From: Hymenobacter caeli
GTDB lineage: Bacteria > Bacteroidota > Bacteroidia > Cytophagales > Hymenobacteraceae
DNA: 64,000 nucleotides
Direction of reading: 5' to 3'
Assembly: GCF_013294115.1 (NCBI RefSeq)
Contig: NZ_JABSNP010000019.1
Span: 40,302-104,301 of the forward strand
Position 1 is the stretch's first letter. Every line of letters begins with the position of its first letter. Both the position numbers and the translations under genes were made by a program. Of this stretch, positions 1 through 8,773 are shown in pieces. The notes below the pieces were generated by a model that worked only from the letters and a program-made list of their open reading frames with translations, was not told where the DNA came from and did no database searches.

Positions 1-1472
1 TGCCGGCGTCGCTGCTCTTCACCGGCATTCTCAACGACGCCTACGAGGCCCCCAACGGCCAGAACGAAGTTTGGGACCAGTACTACATCTGGAACTACAC
101 CTACTACGGCAACGACCGCTACGACTTTGGGGCCGGGGCCAACTACTACACCACCCTCAAAAACGTGGAGCTGATGGCCGCCCAGGCCCAGACCGAGGCC
201 GCCCCCAACCCCCAGGCCTACGGGGCCCTGGCCAATTTCTTCCGGGCCTACCTCTACACCCGCATGAGCCTGGAGATGGGCGACCTGCCCCAAACCCAGG
301 CCCTGCAAGGCCTGGACGGCCTTGCCCCGGCCTACGATTCGCAGAAGGCCATTTTCGTGCAGGCCTTCAAGTGGCTGGAAAGCGCCAACACCGACCTGGG
401 TACCCTGATAGCCGGCGGGGCGGCCACCGTGCCCGGCGACATTTACTTCGGGGGCAGCCTGGCGCAGTGGCAGAAAACCGCGAACACCCTGCGCGTGCGC
501 CTGCTGCTGGCGCTGAGCAAGAAAAACGGCGACGCCGACCTCAACGTGGCCGGGCAGTTCGCGGCCATCGTGGGCAACCCCACCAAGTACCCGCTCATGG
601 CCAGCCCCGCCGACAACATGCAGCTGCTGGCCAACCCGGCCACCAACAACTTCTACCCCACCAACAACCGCGATTTCGGCAACGAAGGCTCGCGCAAGAA
701 CATGTCGGCCACCTATGTAGGCCTGCTCACCCAGCTCCAGGACCCGCGCGTGTTCGCCACCTGCGAGCCGGCCCGCTACCTGGTGGACAACCAAAAGCAG
801 AGCCCCACCAGCTTCGCGTCCTTCGTCGGGGCCGACCCCGGCCTCGACCTGGGCATCATGAACGACCAGGCCGGCAAGCAGCAGTACTCGTTCCTGAACC
901 GCAAGCGCTACTACTCCACCCTTGCCGGCGAGCCCAGCATCCAGATTGGCTACCCCGAGCTGGCCTTCAACATCGCCGAAGGCATCAACCGCGGCTGGCT
1001 GGCCGGTGGCAACGCCGAAACCTACTACACGGCCGGCATCCAGGCCTCGATGGCCTTTTACGGGCTGCCCACCAGCGGCCCCTACACCGCCTACTTCTAC
1101 CGCCCCGGCTCGGCCGATGTTACGGTCGGCTCCAATTACGACACCTACGTCATCCCCGTCAGCTACGCCACTTACTACGCCCAGCCGGCCGTGAAATACG
1201 CCAGCGGCGGCACCGGCCTGACCCAGATTTTGCAGCAGAAGTACCTGGCCCTGTTCCGGCACTCGGGCCTGGAAGCCTACTTCACCTACCGCCGCACCGG
1301 GGTGCCCACCTTCACCACCGGGCCCGGCACCGGCAACGGCGGCCGCATCGCGCAGCGCTTCAAATACCCCGACTCGGAGCGTAGCGCCAACACCGCCAAC
1401 TACCAGACGGCCCTGGGCAGCCAGTACGGCGGGAATGATGACATCAACGGGTTGATATACTTGTTGAAGTAG
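1..1472 (+). CDS. SusD/RagB-like nutrient-binding outer membrane lipoprotein, 5' end outside window
   Basis: The reading frame is open from base 3 and ends at TAG 1470-1472, giving about 489 residues without a start, so the N-terminus and lipobox lie off the window. SusD-like proteins sit on the cell surface as the lid of a TonB-dependent SusC barrel and capture the substrate. The Asn/Tyr-rich helical text (for example NYYTTLKNVELMAAQAQ near the visible start) and the C-terminal NDDINGLIYLLK are typical of the SusD-like_2 group. The SusC partner is expected just upstream, outside the window. The genes that follow are secreted phosphoesterases and phosphonate-type enzymes, so the cargo is more likely an organophosphorus compound than a glycan; that is inference. 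Family assignment is by eye. Confidence 0.85.
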   Translation, partial: PASLLFTGILNDAYEAPNGQNEVWDQYYIWNYTYYGNDRYDFGAGANYYTTLKNVELMAAQAQTEAAPNPQAYGALANFFRAYLYTRMSLEMGDLPQTQALQGLDGLAPAYDSQKAIFVQAFKWLESANTDLGTLIAGGAATVPGDIYFGGSLAQWQKTANTLRVRLLLALSKKNGDADLNVAGQFAAIVGNPTKYPLMASPADNMQLLANPATNNFYPTNNRDFGNEGSRKNMSATYVGLLTQLQDPRVFATCEPARYLVDNQKQSPTSFASFVGADPGLDLGIMNDQAGKQQYSFLNRKRYYSTLAGEPSIQIGYPELAFNIAEGINRGWLAGGNAETYYTAGIQASMAFYGLPTSGPYTAYFYRPGSADVTVGSNYDTYVIPVSYATYYAQPAVKYASGGTGLTQILQQKYLALFRHSGLEAYFTYRRTGVPTFTTGPGTGNGGRIAQRFKYPDSERSANTANYQTALGSQYGGNDDINGLIYLLK

Positions 1473-1488
1473 GTGCTTTGTGGGGAGT

Positions 1489-1602
1489 AACCTCACCCCC
1501 GGCCCCTCTCCTGCGGAGAGGGGTGCCAGTACCTGAACGGGCAAAGTCAGCAAGCAAGTTGAACGCACCCCTCTCCGCAGGAGAGGGGCCGGGGGCGAGG
1601 TT
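1489..1602. repeat. inverted repeat, GGCCCCTCTCC family, copy 1
   Basis: Two arms of about 37 bp face each other: the left begins AACCTCACCCCCGGCCCC and the right ends GGCCGGGGGCGAGGTT, with CTCTCC(TG/G)CGGAGAGGGG hairpins inside each arm. The spacer is about 40 bp. It lies between the SusD-like gene and the next gene, so it could end transcription or stabilise the upstream mRNA. A second member is at 5723-5850. Confidence 0.8.
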
Positions 1603-1637
1603 TCCCCGGTGCCCTTTTCACTAGAATAACCCACCTT

Positions 1638-2768
1638 ATGCGCCCAACCTATTTCCCGCTCCTGGCAGCCCTGGCCGGCGGCTTCGCCTCGCCGACCCAC
1701 GCGCAAACCCCCAAGCGGCGCACCGAAAACGTGGTGCTCGTGACCCTCGACGGCATGCGCTGGCAGGAGGTGTTCGGCGGGGCCGACTCGGCGCTGTTTC
1801 GCTAAAGCAAATACTACTACGCCGACCGCAAGGCCCTGCAAAAGGACTTCGGCCAGGGGCCCCCCGAGCAGCGCCGCCAGGCCCTGATGCCCTTTTTGTG
1901 GGGCACCGTGGCCAAGCAGGGCCAGCTCTACGGCAACCGCCCCGCGGGCAGCCTGGCGAACGTGACCAACGCCATGCGCTTCTCGTACCCCGGCTACAAC
2001 GAAATCCTGACCGGGGCCCCCGACGACGCCCGTATCCGCAGCAACGACCCGCTTGACAACCCCAACGCCTCGGTGCTGGAGTTCCTGAACCAGCAGCCGG
2101 CCTTCAAAGGCAAGGTGGCCGTGTTCGGTTCGTGGGAGGCCTTCCCGTACATCCTCAACGAGAAGCGCAGCGGCCTGCCCGTGAATGCCGGGATGCGCCC
2201 CGCCCCGGGCCCCGGCCTCTCGCCTAACGAGCTGGTGCTGAACGAGCTGCTGCCCGCCACGCCCAGCCCCTTTGGCGAGGAGCGGCTCGACGCTTTCACC
2301 GACCAGTACGCCCTGGCCTACCTCAAGCGCAAAAAGCCCCGGGTGCTCTACGTCGGCTTTGGCGACACCGACGACTTCGCCCACGGCGGCGAGTACGGGG
2401 CCTACCTGCACGCCGCCCGCTACACCGACCAGTTCATCGGCCAGCTCTGGGCCTACCTGCAAAGCGACCCGCAGTACCGGGGCAAAACCACCCTGCTCGT
2501 CACCACCGACCACGGCCGCGGCGTGGCCGGCACCCAGTGGCAAACCCATGGCAAAGACGTAGCCGGGGCCGACCAAATCTGGCTGGCCGCCCTGGGCCCC
2601 GATACGCCCGCCACCGGCGAGGCCCGCAGCGGCCAGCTCTACCAAAACCAGGTGGCCGCCACCCTGGCCGCGCTGCTGGGCGTGCCTTACGCGCCCACCC
2701 CCGCCACCGGCAAGCCGATTGAGGCCGTGCTGGGTAGAGGCGCGGGCCAGGCGGTGGGAGCGAAGTAG
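1638..2768 (+). pseudogene. alkaline phosphatase superfamily secreted phosphoesterase, interrupted by in-frame TAA
   Basis: Translation from ATG 1638 gives a signal peptide followed by NVVLVTLDGMRWQEVFGG, the first metal-binding Asp region of the alkaline phosphatase/sulfatase superfamily. The frame then hits TAA at 1803-1805 and continues in the same frame to TAG 2766-2768. The downstream part keeps the likely nucleophile segment (SYPGYNEILTG) and the later metal ligands GDTDDFAHGG, TTDHGRG and THGKD, so only one codon is lost. A restart at ATG 1887 would lack the signal peptide and the first Asp, so the product would be unfolded or inactive. The coding text is otherwise undamaged, which suggests a recent mutation, a sequencing error or stop-codon readthrough. 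The substrate is unknown. Confidence 0.8.
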
Positions 2769-2800
2769 GGGCGGGGGAACGAGATAGTGAAATAAAGTAA

Positions 2801-2904
2801 GGCCGTCATGCTGAGCACAGCCGAAGCATCTCTCCCGCAGCAGTAAACCAATCAATTGGAGTAGTCAGCGGGAGAGATGCTTCGGCAAGCTCAGCATGAC
2901 GGCC
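2801..2904. repeat. GGCCGTCATGC inverted-repeat element, copy 1
   Basis: A roughly 104-bp element begins GGCCGTCATGCTGAGC and ends with the reverse complement GCTCAGCATGACGGCC. The inner parts of the arms (GAAGCATCTCTCCCGC / GCGGGAGAGATGCTTC) also pair, leaving a loop of about 30 bp. It sits between two phosphoesterase genes. Related copies occur at 16781, 20364, 36850, 46001, 47097 and 48651. Confidence 0.85.
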
Positions 2905-2942
2905 TGGGTTTTTAAAATAGCCTTCCACCGCTCTTTTCATCC

Positions 2943-5687
2943 ATGCCCAGCCGCCTTCTTCTCCTGCTGATTTTGGGCCTCGGCCTCGCCCAAACCCCGG
3001 CGGCGCGGGCCCAGCCCCGGCCGGCCCGCACGGCCACCGTGCTGCAAGTACCGGGCACCCGGGAGTTTTGCCGGATTGATGAAAAGGGCCGGTCGGTGCT
3101 GCCCAGCGGGCGCTACGTGACGCCGGCCGGGCAGCTGGTGCGCATCACCCACGACCCGTTCGGGCTGGCGCTGGCCCCCGACGGGCGCACGGCCGTCACG
3201 CTGCACAACGGCGTGTTCACGCGCCTCGACTTGGCTTCGCTGGCGGCCGTGCGGGTGCCCAGCTACGACGGAACCATCCGGTCGCCGCTTTCCAACGGGT
3301 CGTTCCTGGGCGTGGCGTTTTCGGCCGATTCTAAAAAGGTGTACCTGAGCGGGGGCGACAACGGGGCGGTGATTATATACGACTTGGAGAAGATGCAGCG
3401 GCTGGATTCTATCTCGCTGAACGGGGCCTGCGCGGGGCAGCAGTATGCCGACAGCTTCACCTCCGACCTGGTGCTGAACGAGGCCGCCCACGAGCTGCTG
3501 GCCCTCGACCGCGCCAACTTCCGCCTGGTGCGCCTCGACCTGAACACCCGCCAGGTCACGGCCTCCGTGCCGGTGGGCCGCCAGCCGTTCGGCCTGGCCC
3601 TGAGCCCCGACGGCCGCACCGCCCTCGTGGCCAACGTGGGCCAGTACGCCTACCCGCTGATAACCGGCGCGACGCCCAAAAACGCGGATTCTATCATGAT
3701 TTCGCGCCACCCTTACGGCAACGACACCAAGGAGTCGCGGGAGGGCACGGTGGTGGAGGGCCGCCAGATTCCCGGCGTGGGCAGCCCGCTGGCCCCCGAG
3801 GCCATGAGCGTGTTCGCGGTGGACCTGGCCACCAACCGGGTGGTGGACCGCTTCAAAACCGGCCACCAGATTGGGGAGATGGTGGAAGGCGCGGAAGTGG
3901 TGGGCGGGGCCAGTCCCAACTCGCTGGCCGTGGGCCGCCAGCTGGCCTACGTCACCAACGCCACCAACGACAACCTCACCGTCATCGATTACCGCAACCA
4001 CCGGCTGCTGGGCGACATCCCCCTCAAAGTGGACTCCCGCCTCGACAAGTACCGGGGCCTGCTGCCCTTCGGCCTGTGCCTGAGCCGCGACGAGCGGACG
4101 CTGTACGTGGCCCTGCTGGGCTTCAACGCCGTGGCGGTGGTGGACGTGGCCACGCGCACCACCAGGGGCCTGATTCCCACCGGCTGGGGCCCCGCGCGGG
4201 TGCGCCTGTCGGCCGATGAGAAGACGCTCTACGTTACGTCCTGCCGGGGCCTGGGCGCGGGGCCCAACGGCGGCGCGGGCTTCGTGGCCCCGCCCCAGGG
4301 CACCTACATCGGCGACATTCAGCTCGGCAGCTTCCAGAAAGTGCCGGTGCCCACGGCCGCGCAGCTGGCCGCTTATACCAAGCAGGTGCTGGGTAATACG
4401 TTCGTGCCCACCAAGCTGGCGGTGAACCCCAAAAACCCGCTGCCCGCGCTGCCCGGCCTCACGCCCACGCCGATTAAGTACGTGGTGTACATCACGAAGG
4501 AAAACCGGACCTACGACGAGGTGCTGGGCCAGCTCCGCGAAGCCCGGGGCGACAGCACGCTGGCCCGGTTCGGGGTGAACTGCGAGTACACGCTGCCCGA
4601 CAGCCTGCGCGGCAAATTTGCGCACCTGCGGGTGGCCCCCAACCACCGCAAGGTGGCCCGGCAGTTCGCGTTTTCCGACAACTACTACTGCGATTCCGAC
4701 GCCTCCATCCACGGCCACCACTGGATGCTGGGCGTGGTGCCCAACGAGTGGGTGGAGGCCAACTCCAACGTCAGCAAAACGGCCAAGCTCTTCTCCGGGG
4801 CCCCCGGGCGGCGGTTTCCCGGCTCCACGGGCAGCATGGATCCCGAGGACTACGCCGAAACCGGCGGCCTCTGGGAAGCCCTGGAGCGCCGGCACGTGGC
4901 GTTCTACAACTTCGGCGAAGCCAACGAAACGGCCCACAACCGCGAGGCCTGGCGCGACACCGCCACCGGGGCCGGCCACCTCGTGATGGAGCCCATGCAG
5001 AAGGCCCTGTTCCCGCGCACAAGCCACGACTACGCCGGCTTCAACACCAGCATCCCCGACCAGTTCCGGATGGAGCAGTTCGAGCGCGAGTTCACCAAAA
5101 AGTGGCTCACGGGCCGGCAGAAGATGCCCGCCCTCATCACCATGCAGGTGCCCAACGACCACGGGGCCGACGTGCGCCCGGCCGACGGCTACCCCTACCG
5201 GCAGTCGTACATGGCCGACAACGACCTGGCCCTGGGCCGCATCCTGCACTTTCTCTCGCGCACGCCCTACTGGAAAAACATGCTCGTCGTCGTCACCGAA
5301 GACGACCCCCAGGGCGGCGTGGACCACGTGGACGCCCACCGCTCGCTGCTGCTGCTGGCGGGCCCCTACGTGAAACGCGGCTACGTGAGCCACGCCCACG
5401 CCAACTTCGGGGCGGTGCTCAAAACCATCTACAATCTCCTCGGCGTGCCCTACGTGAACCAGTACGACGCCACGGGCACGCTCTTGCAGGACTTTTTCAC
5501 CGGCACGCCCGACTTCCGCCCCTACACCCTGGAGCGGAGCGACTTGCGCATCTTCGACCCCCAGCAGGCCATGCGCCGCTACGACAAAACCATCGACTGG
5601 CGCAAGGTGGAAAAAGGCCCCGAAATGGACGACGAAGCCCGCGAGCGGGCCGACCACTACCGCCAGCAAAAGGCGAAAAGCAAGTGA
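2943..5687 (+). CDS. secreted bifunctional YVTN beta-propeller / phosphoesterase family protein
   Basis: The protein has 914 residues and starts at ATG 2943 with a signal peptide of about 23 residues. Residues about 60-480 form a beta-propeller with repeated motifs such as PFGLALSPDGRTALVANV (YncE/YVTN type). From about residue 512 an alkaline-phosphatase-superfamily phosphoesterase domain follows, with KENRTYDEVLG, DNYYCDSDASIHGHHW, VPNDHGAD and TEDDPQGGVDHVDAHRS giving the metal-binding Asp/His/Glu set. This architecture is common in Bacteroidota and is usually annotated as an alkaline phosphatase family protein with a propeller. It probably acts in the periplasm or at the surface on phosphate esters. 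It is the second of three phosphoesterases in the locus and appears intact. Confidence 0.88.
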   Translation: MPSRLLLLLILGLGLAQTPAARAQPRPARTATVLQVPGTREFCRIDEKGRSVLPSGRYVTPAGQLVRITHDPFGLALAPDGRTAVTLHNGVFTRLDLASLAAVRVPSYDGTIRSPLSNGSFLGVAFSADSKKVYLSGGDNGAVIIYDLEKMQRLDSISLNGACAGQQYADSFTSDLVLNEAAHELLALDRANFRLVRLDLNTRQVTASVPVGRQPFGLALSPDGRTALVANVGQYAYPLITGATPKNADSIMISRHPYGNDTKESREGTVVEGRQIPGVGSPLAPEAMSVFAVDLATNRVVDRFKTGHQIGEMVEGAEVVGGASPNSLAVGRQLAYVTNATNDNLTVIDYRNHRLLGDIPLKVDSRLDKYRGLLPFGLCLSRDERTLYVALLGFNAVAVVDVATRTTRGLIPTGWGPARVRLSADEKTLYVTSCRGLGAGPNGGAGFVAPPQGTYIGDIQLGSFQKVPVPTAAQLAAYTKQVLGNTFVPTKLAVNPKNPLPALPGLTPTPIKYVVYITKENRTYDEVLGQLREARGDSTLARFGVNCEYTLPDSLRGKFAHLRVAPNHRKVARQFAFSDNYYCDSDASIHGHHWMLGVVPNEWVEANSNVSKTAKLFSGAPGRRFPGSTGSMDPEDYAETGGLWEALERRHVAFYNFGEANETAHNREAWRDTATGAGHLVMEPMQKALFPRTSHDYAGFNTSIPDQFRMEQFEREFTKKWLTGRQKMPALITMQVPNDHGADVRPADGYPYRQSYMADNDLALGRILHFLSRTPYWKNMLVVVTEDDPQGGVDHVDAHRSLLLLAGPYVKRGYVSHAHANFGAVLKTIYNLLGVPYVNQYDATGTLLQDFFTGTPDFRPYTLERSDLRIFDPQQAMRRYDKTIDWRKVEKGPEMDDEARERADHYRQQKAKSK

Positions 5688-5722
5688 ACCTGCGCTGTTA
5701 ACTTCTGCATCGGCCTGCCGGA

Positions 5723-5850
5723 GCGCCTCACCCCCTAACCCCCTCTCCGAAAAGGAGAGGGGACGGGCTATAGTCTTAATTTCTAGATTTTTAGAATTAA
5801 AAACTAGCTCCCCCTCTCCTTTTCGGAGAGGGGGTTGGGGGGTGAGGCGC
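5723..5850. repeat. inverted repeat, CCCCCTCTCC family, copy 2
   Basis: The arms GCGCCTCACCCCCTAACC and its complement ending GGTGAGGCGC enclose matching CTCTCCGAAAAGGAGAGG hairpins and an AT-rich spacer. It resembles the element at 1489-1602. It separates the propeller-phosphoesterase gene from the next phosphodiesterase and may act as a terminator or mRNA-end stabiliser. Confidence 0.8.
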
Positions 5851-5943
5851 ACGTGGAGGGCGACCCACCAGAACTTAACGCCTCCATCCGTCTCTCCCAT
5901 CTGCTCAACGATTAACGGAGTACCACTCCGTTTTACTTACCCT

Positions 5944-7212
5944 ATGAAAAACTACTGCTTGCTGCTGCTGGGCTGGCTCACCTGTTGCCCGGCCGGCGCG
6001 GGGCCCCCGGCGCGGGCCCATAAAGTGGTGTTCGTCATCGCCGACGGCATCCCGGCCGACGTGCTGGAAAAGGCGGCGGGCCCCAACATCCGGCAGCTGA
6101 TGGCCACCGGCACCTACCTGCGGGCCCACGTGGGCGGCGACCTGGGCACTTATACCCAGACGCCCACCATCTCGGCCCCCGGCTACAACAACCTGCTCAC
6201 CGGCACCTGGGGCTACAAGCACAACGTGTGGGACAACGCCATCAAGGCCCCCAACTACCACTACGCAAGCATCTTCCGCCTGCTGAAGGAAGCGCGGCCC
6301 ACGGCCAAAATCGCCATCTTCTCAACCTGGCTCGACAACCGCACCAAGCTGGTGGGCGAAGGCCTGCCCGCCGCCGGCAACCTGCGCTTCGACTACCGAG
6401 CCGACGGCTACGAGCGGGACACCGTGGCCTTTCTGCACGACAAAGGCAGCCTTTACACCCACGCCATCGACGATAAAGTGGTGGCCGAAGCCGCTAACTG
6501 CTTGCAAGCCAACGGCCCCGACCTCTCGTGGGTGTACCTGGAGCACACCGACGACATGGGCCACCGCCACGGCGACAGCCCCGAGCAGCTGCGGGCCGTG
6601 GGCTACGTGGACGAGCAGGTGGGCCGCCTGCGCGCCGCCCTGGCCTACCGCACCCAGCACTACCCCGAAGACTGGCTCCTGGTGCTCACTACCGACCACG
6701 GCCGCGACGCCCAGACGGGCCGCAACCACGGCGGGCAGTCGGACCGGGAGCGCACCACCTGGCTGGCCCTGAGCACGAAAGACGTTAACGCCTACGCCCG
6801 CCGGGGCCCGGTGGCCATCGTGGACATCCTGCCCACCATCGCCCGGTTCATGCAGCTGCCGCTGCCCGCCGCCGCCCAGCGCGAGCTGGACGGCGTGCCG
6901 CTGCTGGGGCCCGTGTCGGTGGCCGCGCCGCGGGTGGTGCCGGCCCCCGACAGCCTGCGCATTGGCTGGACGGCGCTGGGGGCCCCGCCGGAACAGGTTC
7001 GGGTGTGGGCCACGGCCACCAACCGCTTCAAAACGGGCGGTACGGACGATTATATCCTGCTCGGCACCGTGCCGCTGGCCCGTCAGCGCCTGGCCGTCAG
7101 CCGCGCAGCCTACCCGGCCGCTTTTTATAAAATCGTGCTCGAAGGCACGCACAACACCGCCAATGGCTGGCTGATGCCGCCCGGGCCGCCCGCCCCCGGC
7201 GGCACCGACTAG
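5944..7212 (+). CDS. secreted type I phosphodiesterase / alkaline phosphatase family protein
   Basis: The protein has 422 residues. ATG 5944 is chosen over longer in-frame starts because it begins a clear signal peptide (MKNYCLLLLGWLTCCPAGA). Superfamily motifs are VFVIADGIPADVLE (first metal Asp, about residue 33), TISAPGYNNLLTG (nucleophile region), HTDDMGHRHG, TTDHGRD and RNHGGQSDRE, so all expected metal sites are present. A C-terminal beta-type extension of about 90 residues follows residue 330. The family hydrolyses phosphodiesters or nucleotide/phospholipid head groups in the periplasm; the substrate is not evident. Its TAG overlaps the stop of the convergent HAD gene by four bases. 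Confidence 0.88.
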   Translation: MKNYCLLLLGWLTCCPAGAGPPARAHKVVFVIADGIPADVLEKAAGPNIRQLMATGTYLRAHVGGDLGTYTQTPTISAPGYNNLLTGTWGYKHNVWDNAIKAPNYHYASIFRLLKEARPTAKIAIFSTWLDNRTKLVGEGLPAAGNLRFDYRADGYERDTVAFLHDKGSLYTHAIDDKVVAEAANCLQANGPDLSWVYLEHTDDMGHRHGDSPEQLRAVGYVDEQVGRLRAALAYRTQHYPEDWLLVLTTDHGRDAQTGRNHGGQSDRERTTWLALSTKDVNAYARRGPVAIVDILPTIARFMQLPLPAAAQRELDGVPLLGPVSVAAPRVVPAPDSLRIGWTALGAPPEQVRVWATATNRFKTGGTDDYILLGTVPLARQRLAVSRAAYPAAFYKIVLEGTHNTANGWLMPPGPPAPGGTD

Positions 7213-7946
7213 GCCGGCACCAGCGCGGCCCGCAATTGCTGGTGCAGCTCGGCCAGCGAGGCCAGCAGGCCGTCGTTGGGGCAGGCGGCCAGCTGCGGGC
7301 GGGAATGGGTGCCGTTGACCACGCCCAGGCTGCGGGCGCAGCCGGCGCGGCGGCCCGATTCGAGGTCCGACGGCGTGTCGCCCACGTTGTACACCCGCTG
7401 CGGGTCGGCGATGCCGAACGCCCGCATAGCTTTTTGGATCATCAGCGGGGCGGGGCGGCCCTCGGCTACTTCGTCGCTGGCAATGGATAAGTCAATGATT
7501 GCGTGTGCGCTGCCCCGGTGCTGAGCGTCCAGGCCCGCGTCCCAGCCCAGGCGGTGCAGAATCAGGTCCGTTACTTCGCGGTAGAAGCCCGTGGTGAGGG
7601 CGATGCGGATGCCCTGGCCCCGGAGGAAGGCCAGCAGCTCCAGGCAGCCCTCCGTGGGCACCACCTCGGCCGTGCGGTAGTGGCCCTCCAAAATCTTTCG
7701 AAACGCTTCGTACGACTGGTCCACGCGGGCCGCCAGGGCGGACGGGCGCACGGCGGGCCCCAGCTGCTCGCGCCAGAGCGTCTCGAACACGAAGCGCTTG
7801 GCCAGGCCCTGCACCGCCAGGATGCGGGCGGCGGTGGCCCGCAGGCCGGTGGCGGCGGCGGCCTGGGCGAAGCAGGCTTCTACTTCGTGCTGGTCGCGGA
7901 CGGTGGTGCCGGCCATGTCCAGCACCACGAGTTGCAAAGGCTTCAT
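7209..7946 (-). CDS. phosphonatase-like HAD hydrolase (PhnX-related)
   Basis: The product has 245 residues from ATG 7946. A longer start upstream is rejected because it would read through the promoter region. HAD motif I is VVLDMAGTT (nucleophile Asp10), motif II is TTGF, EGRPAP matches the phosphonatase GRPxP signature, and VGDTPSD is the metal motif. The cap region has GLAK with Lys50 where phosphonoacetaldehyde hydrolase PhnX has GLLK with its Schiff-base Lys, judged by eye. The family known as phosphonatase-like hydrolase (TIGR03351) is usually found beside the FAD oxidoreductase encoded at 8774. It probably cleaves the C-P bond of a phosphonoaldehyde in the cytoplasm, releasing phosphate. 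A TATATTTG promoter box lies at 7978-7985. Confidence 0.88.
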   Translation of the reverse strand: MKPLQLVVLDMAGTTVRDQHEVEACFAQAAAATGLRATAARILAVQGLAKRFVFETLWREQLGPAVRPSALAARVDQSYEAFRKILEGHYRTAEVVPTEGCLELLAFLRGQGIRIALTTGFYREVTDLILHRLGWDAGLDAQHRGSAHAIIDLSIASDEVAEGRPAPLMIQKAMRAFGIADPQRVYNVGDTPSDLESGRRAGCARSLGVVNGTHSRPQLAACPNDGLLASLAELHQQLRAALVPA

Positions 7947-7977
7947 AAGGCAGAAAAAAGTGTTGACAAATATGCAA

Positions 7978-7985
7978 CAAATATA
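7978..7985 (-). promoter_or_regulatory. Bacteroidota -7 box for the HAD hydrolase gene
   Basis: On the minus strand the sequence reads TATATTTG, a full match to TAnnTTTG, about 31 bases upstream of ATG 7946. No clear -33 TTTG was found at the usual distance, so strength is uncertain. Confidence 0.5.
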
Positions 7986-8019
7986 GGGCCCCGCGCGGGC
8001 CGTTTGTTCCGGCATTGTC

Positions 8020-8037
8020 ACGTTTGCGTTACGTTTG
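8020..8037 (+). promoter_or_regulatory. tandem ACGTTTG repeats, probable promoter and autoregulatory operator of the XRE-cupin gene
   Basis: ACGTTTG occurs at 8020-8026 and again at 8031-8037, 11 bp apart, which is one helical turn. The second copy is part of TACGTTTG (8030-8037), a perfect TAnnTTTG -7 box 19 bases before ATG 8057, with a TTTG at 8003-8006 as a possible -33 element. The same TACGTTTG stands before the FAD oxidoreductase gene at 8738-8745. The operator role is inferred from spacing and sharing. Confidence 0.5.
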
Positions 8038-8056
8038 TCCTTCCCGATTATTCTGC

Positions 8057-8632
8057 ATGAAACACGACAAGCTGAGCCTCATCGGCGTCCGCATCCTGGA
8101 GCTGCGCAAAGCCAAAAAGCTGAGCCTGCGCGAGCTGGCCCGGCGCAGCGGCCTCTCGGCGGGCCTGCTCTCCAAGGTTGAGAACTTCCGCACCGTGCCG
8201 TCGCTCTCGGTGCTGGTCGAAATCGCCAACGCGCTGGAGGTGGACGTGGCGGTGCTGGTGAAAAACATCAACGGCGAAACCACCGCCCCCTACCTGCTGG
8301 TGCGGGCCGACGAAGGCCGCCCCGAAAAGCGCGACGACTCCAAGGGCCTGCTCTACAAGTACCTGCTCTCGCAGGACCTGCTCAACTACAGCCTGCGCGT
8401 CAACGAGGTCCACATCAGCCCCCACACTTACCGCAAGCCGCTCTCCACCAACGCCCTGGAGTTGGTGTACGGGCTGGAAGGCACGGTGCGCTACGGCTTC
8501 AAAGACGGCGAAGTGGAAGTAGGGCCCGGCGACACCCTGTACTTCGACGGCCTGCTGGCCCACTCCGTGCGCAACGACACCGCCCAAACCGCCCGCCTGC
8601 TGAAAGTGTACCTGCTGCGGCACACCGACTGA
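8057..8632 (+). CDS. XRE-family regulator with C-terminal cupin sensor domain
   Basis: The protein has 191 residues from ATG 8057. Residues about 8-62 are a helix-turn-helix of the Cro/C1 (XRE) type (RELARRSGLSAGLLSKVEN). Residues about 95-190 form a small cupin barrel (YGLEGTVRYGF, GPGDTLYFDGLLAHSVRN), the usual ligand sensor in this class. It is divergent from the HAD hydrolase and lies upstream of the FAD oxidoreductase in the same direction, so it is the likely local regulator of the phosphonate genes. Two promoters with identical TACGTTTG boxes and flanking ACGTTTG repeats are candidate binding sites. The ligand cannot be read from the sequence. Confidence 0.88.
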   Translation: MKHDKLSLIGVRILELRKAKKLSLRELARRSGLSAGLLSKVENFRTVPSLSVLVEIANALEVDVAVLVKNINGETTAPYLLVRADEGRPEKRDDSKGLLYKYLLSQDLLNYSLRVNEVHISPHTYRKPLSTNALELVYGLEGTVRYGFKDGEVEVGPGDTLYFDGLLAHSVRNDTAQTARLLKVYLLRHTD

Positions 8633-8737
8633 GGGGCCCGGCGCGGGGGCCGGTAGCGCGGGGCCCGGGCGGCGGCGGGGAAGCACAAATAACCTATTCA
8701 TAACCCCCGCCATAGTTTCATATTAGTTAACCGTTGC

Positions 8738-8745
8738 TACGTTTG
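8738..8745 (+). promoter_or_regulatory. -7 box TACGTTTG for the FAD oxidoreductase gene
   Basis: TACGTTTG matches the TAnnTTTG consensus and repeats exactly the box before the XRE-cupin gene, with the related preceding text GTTGC. It stands 28 bases before ATG 8774. Shared sequence at both sites suggests common control. Confidence 0.5.
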
Positions 8746-8773
8746 CCCCGGCACCAAAACCAGCCGGCGCAGC

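Noticed and set aside
1887..2768. Treating the phosphoesterase at 1887 as an intact shorter gene
   Set aside because: It would lack the signal peptide and the first metal-binding Asp, which are present in frame just upstream of the TAA.
2937..5900. A 987-codon open frame on the minus strand opposite the propeller-phosphoesterase gene
   Set aside because: It is rich in Gly, Val, His and Arg with no domain, and it exists because GC-rich codons leave few stops on the opposite strand. The plus-strand gene has a signal peptide and clear catalytic motifs.
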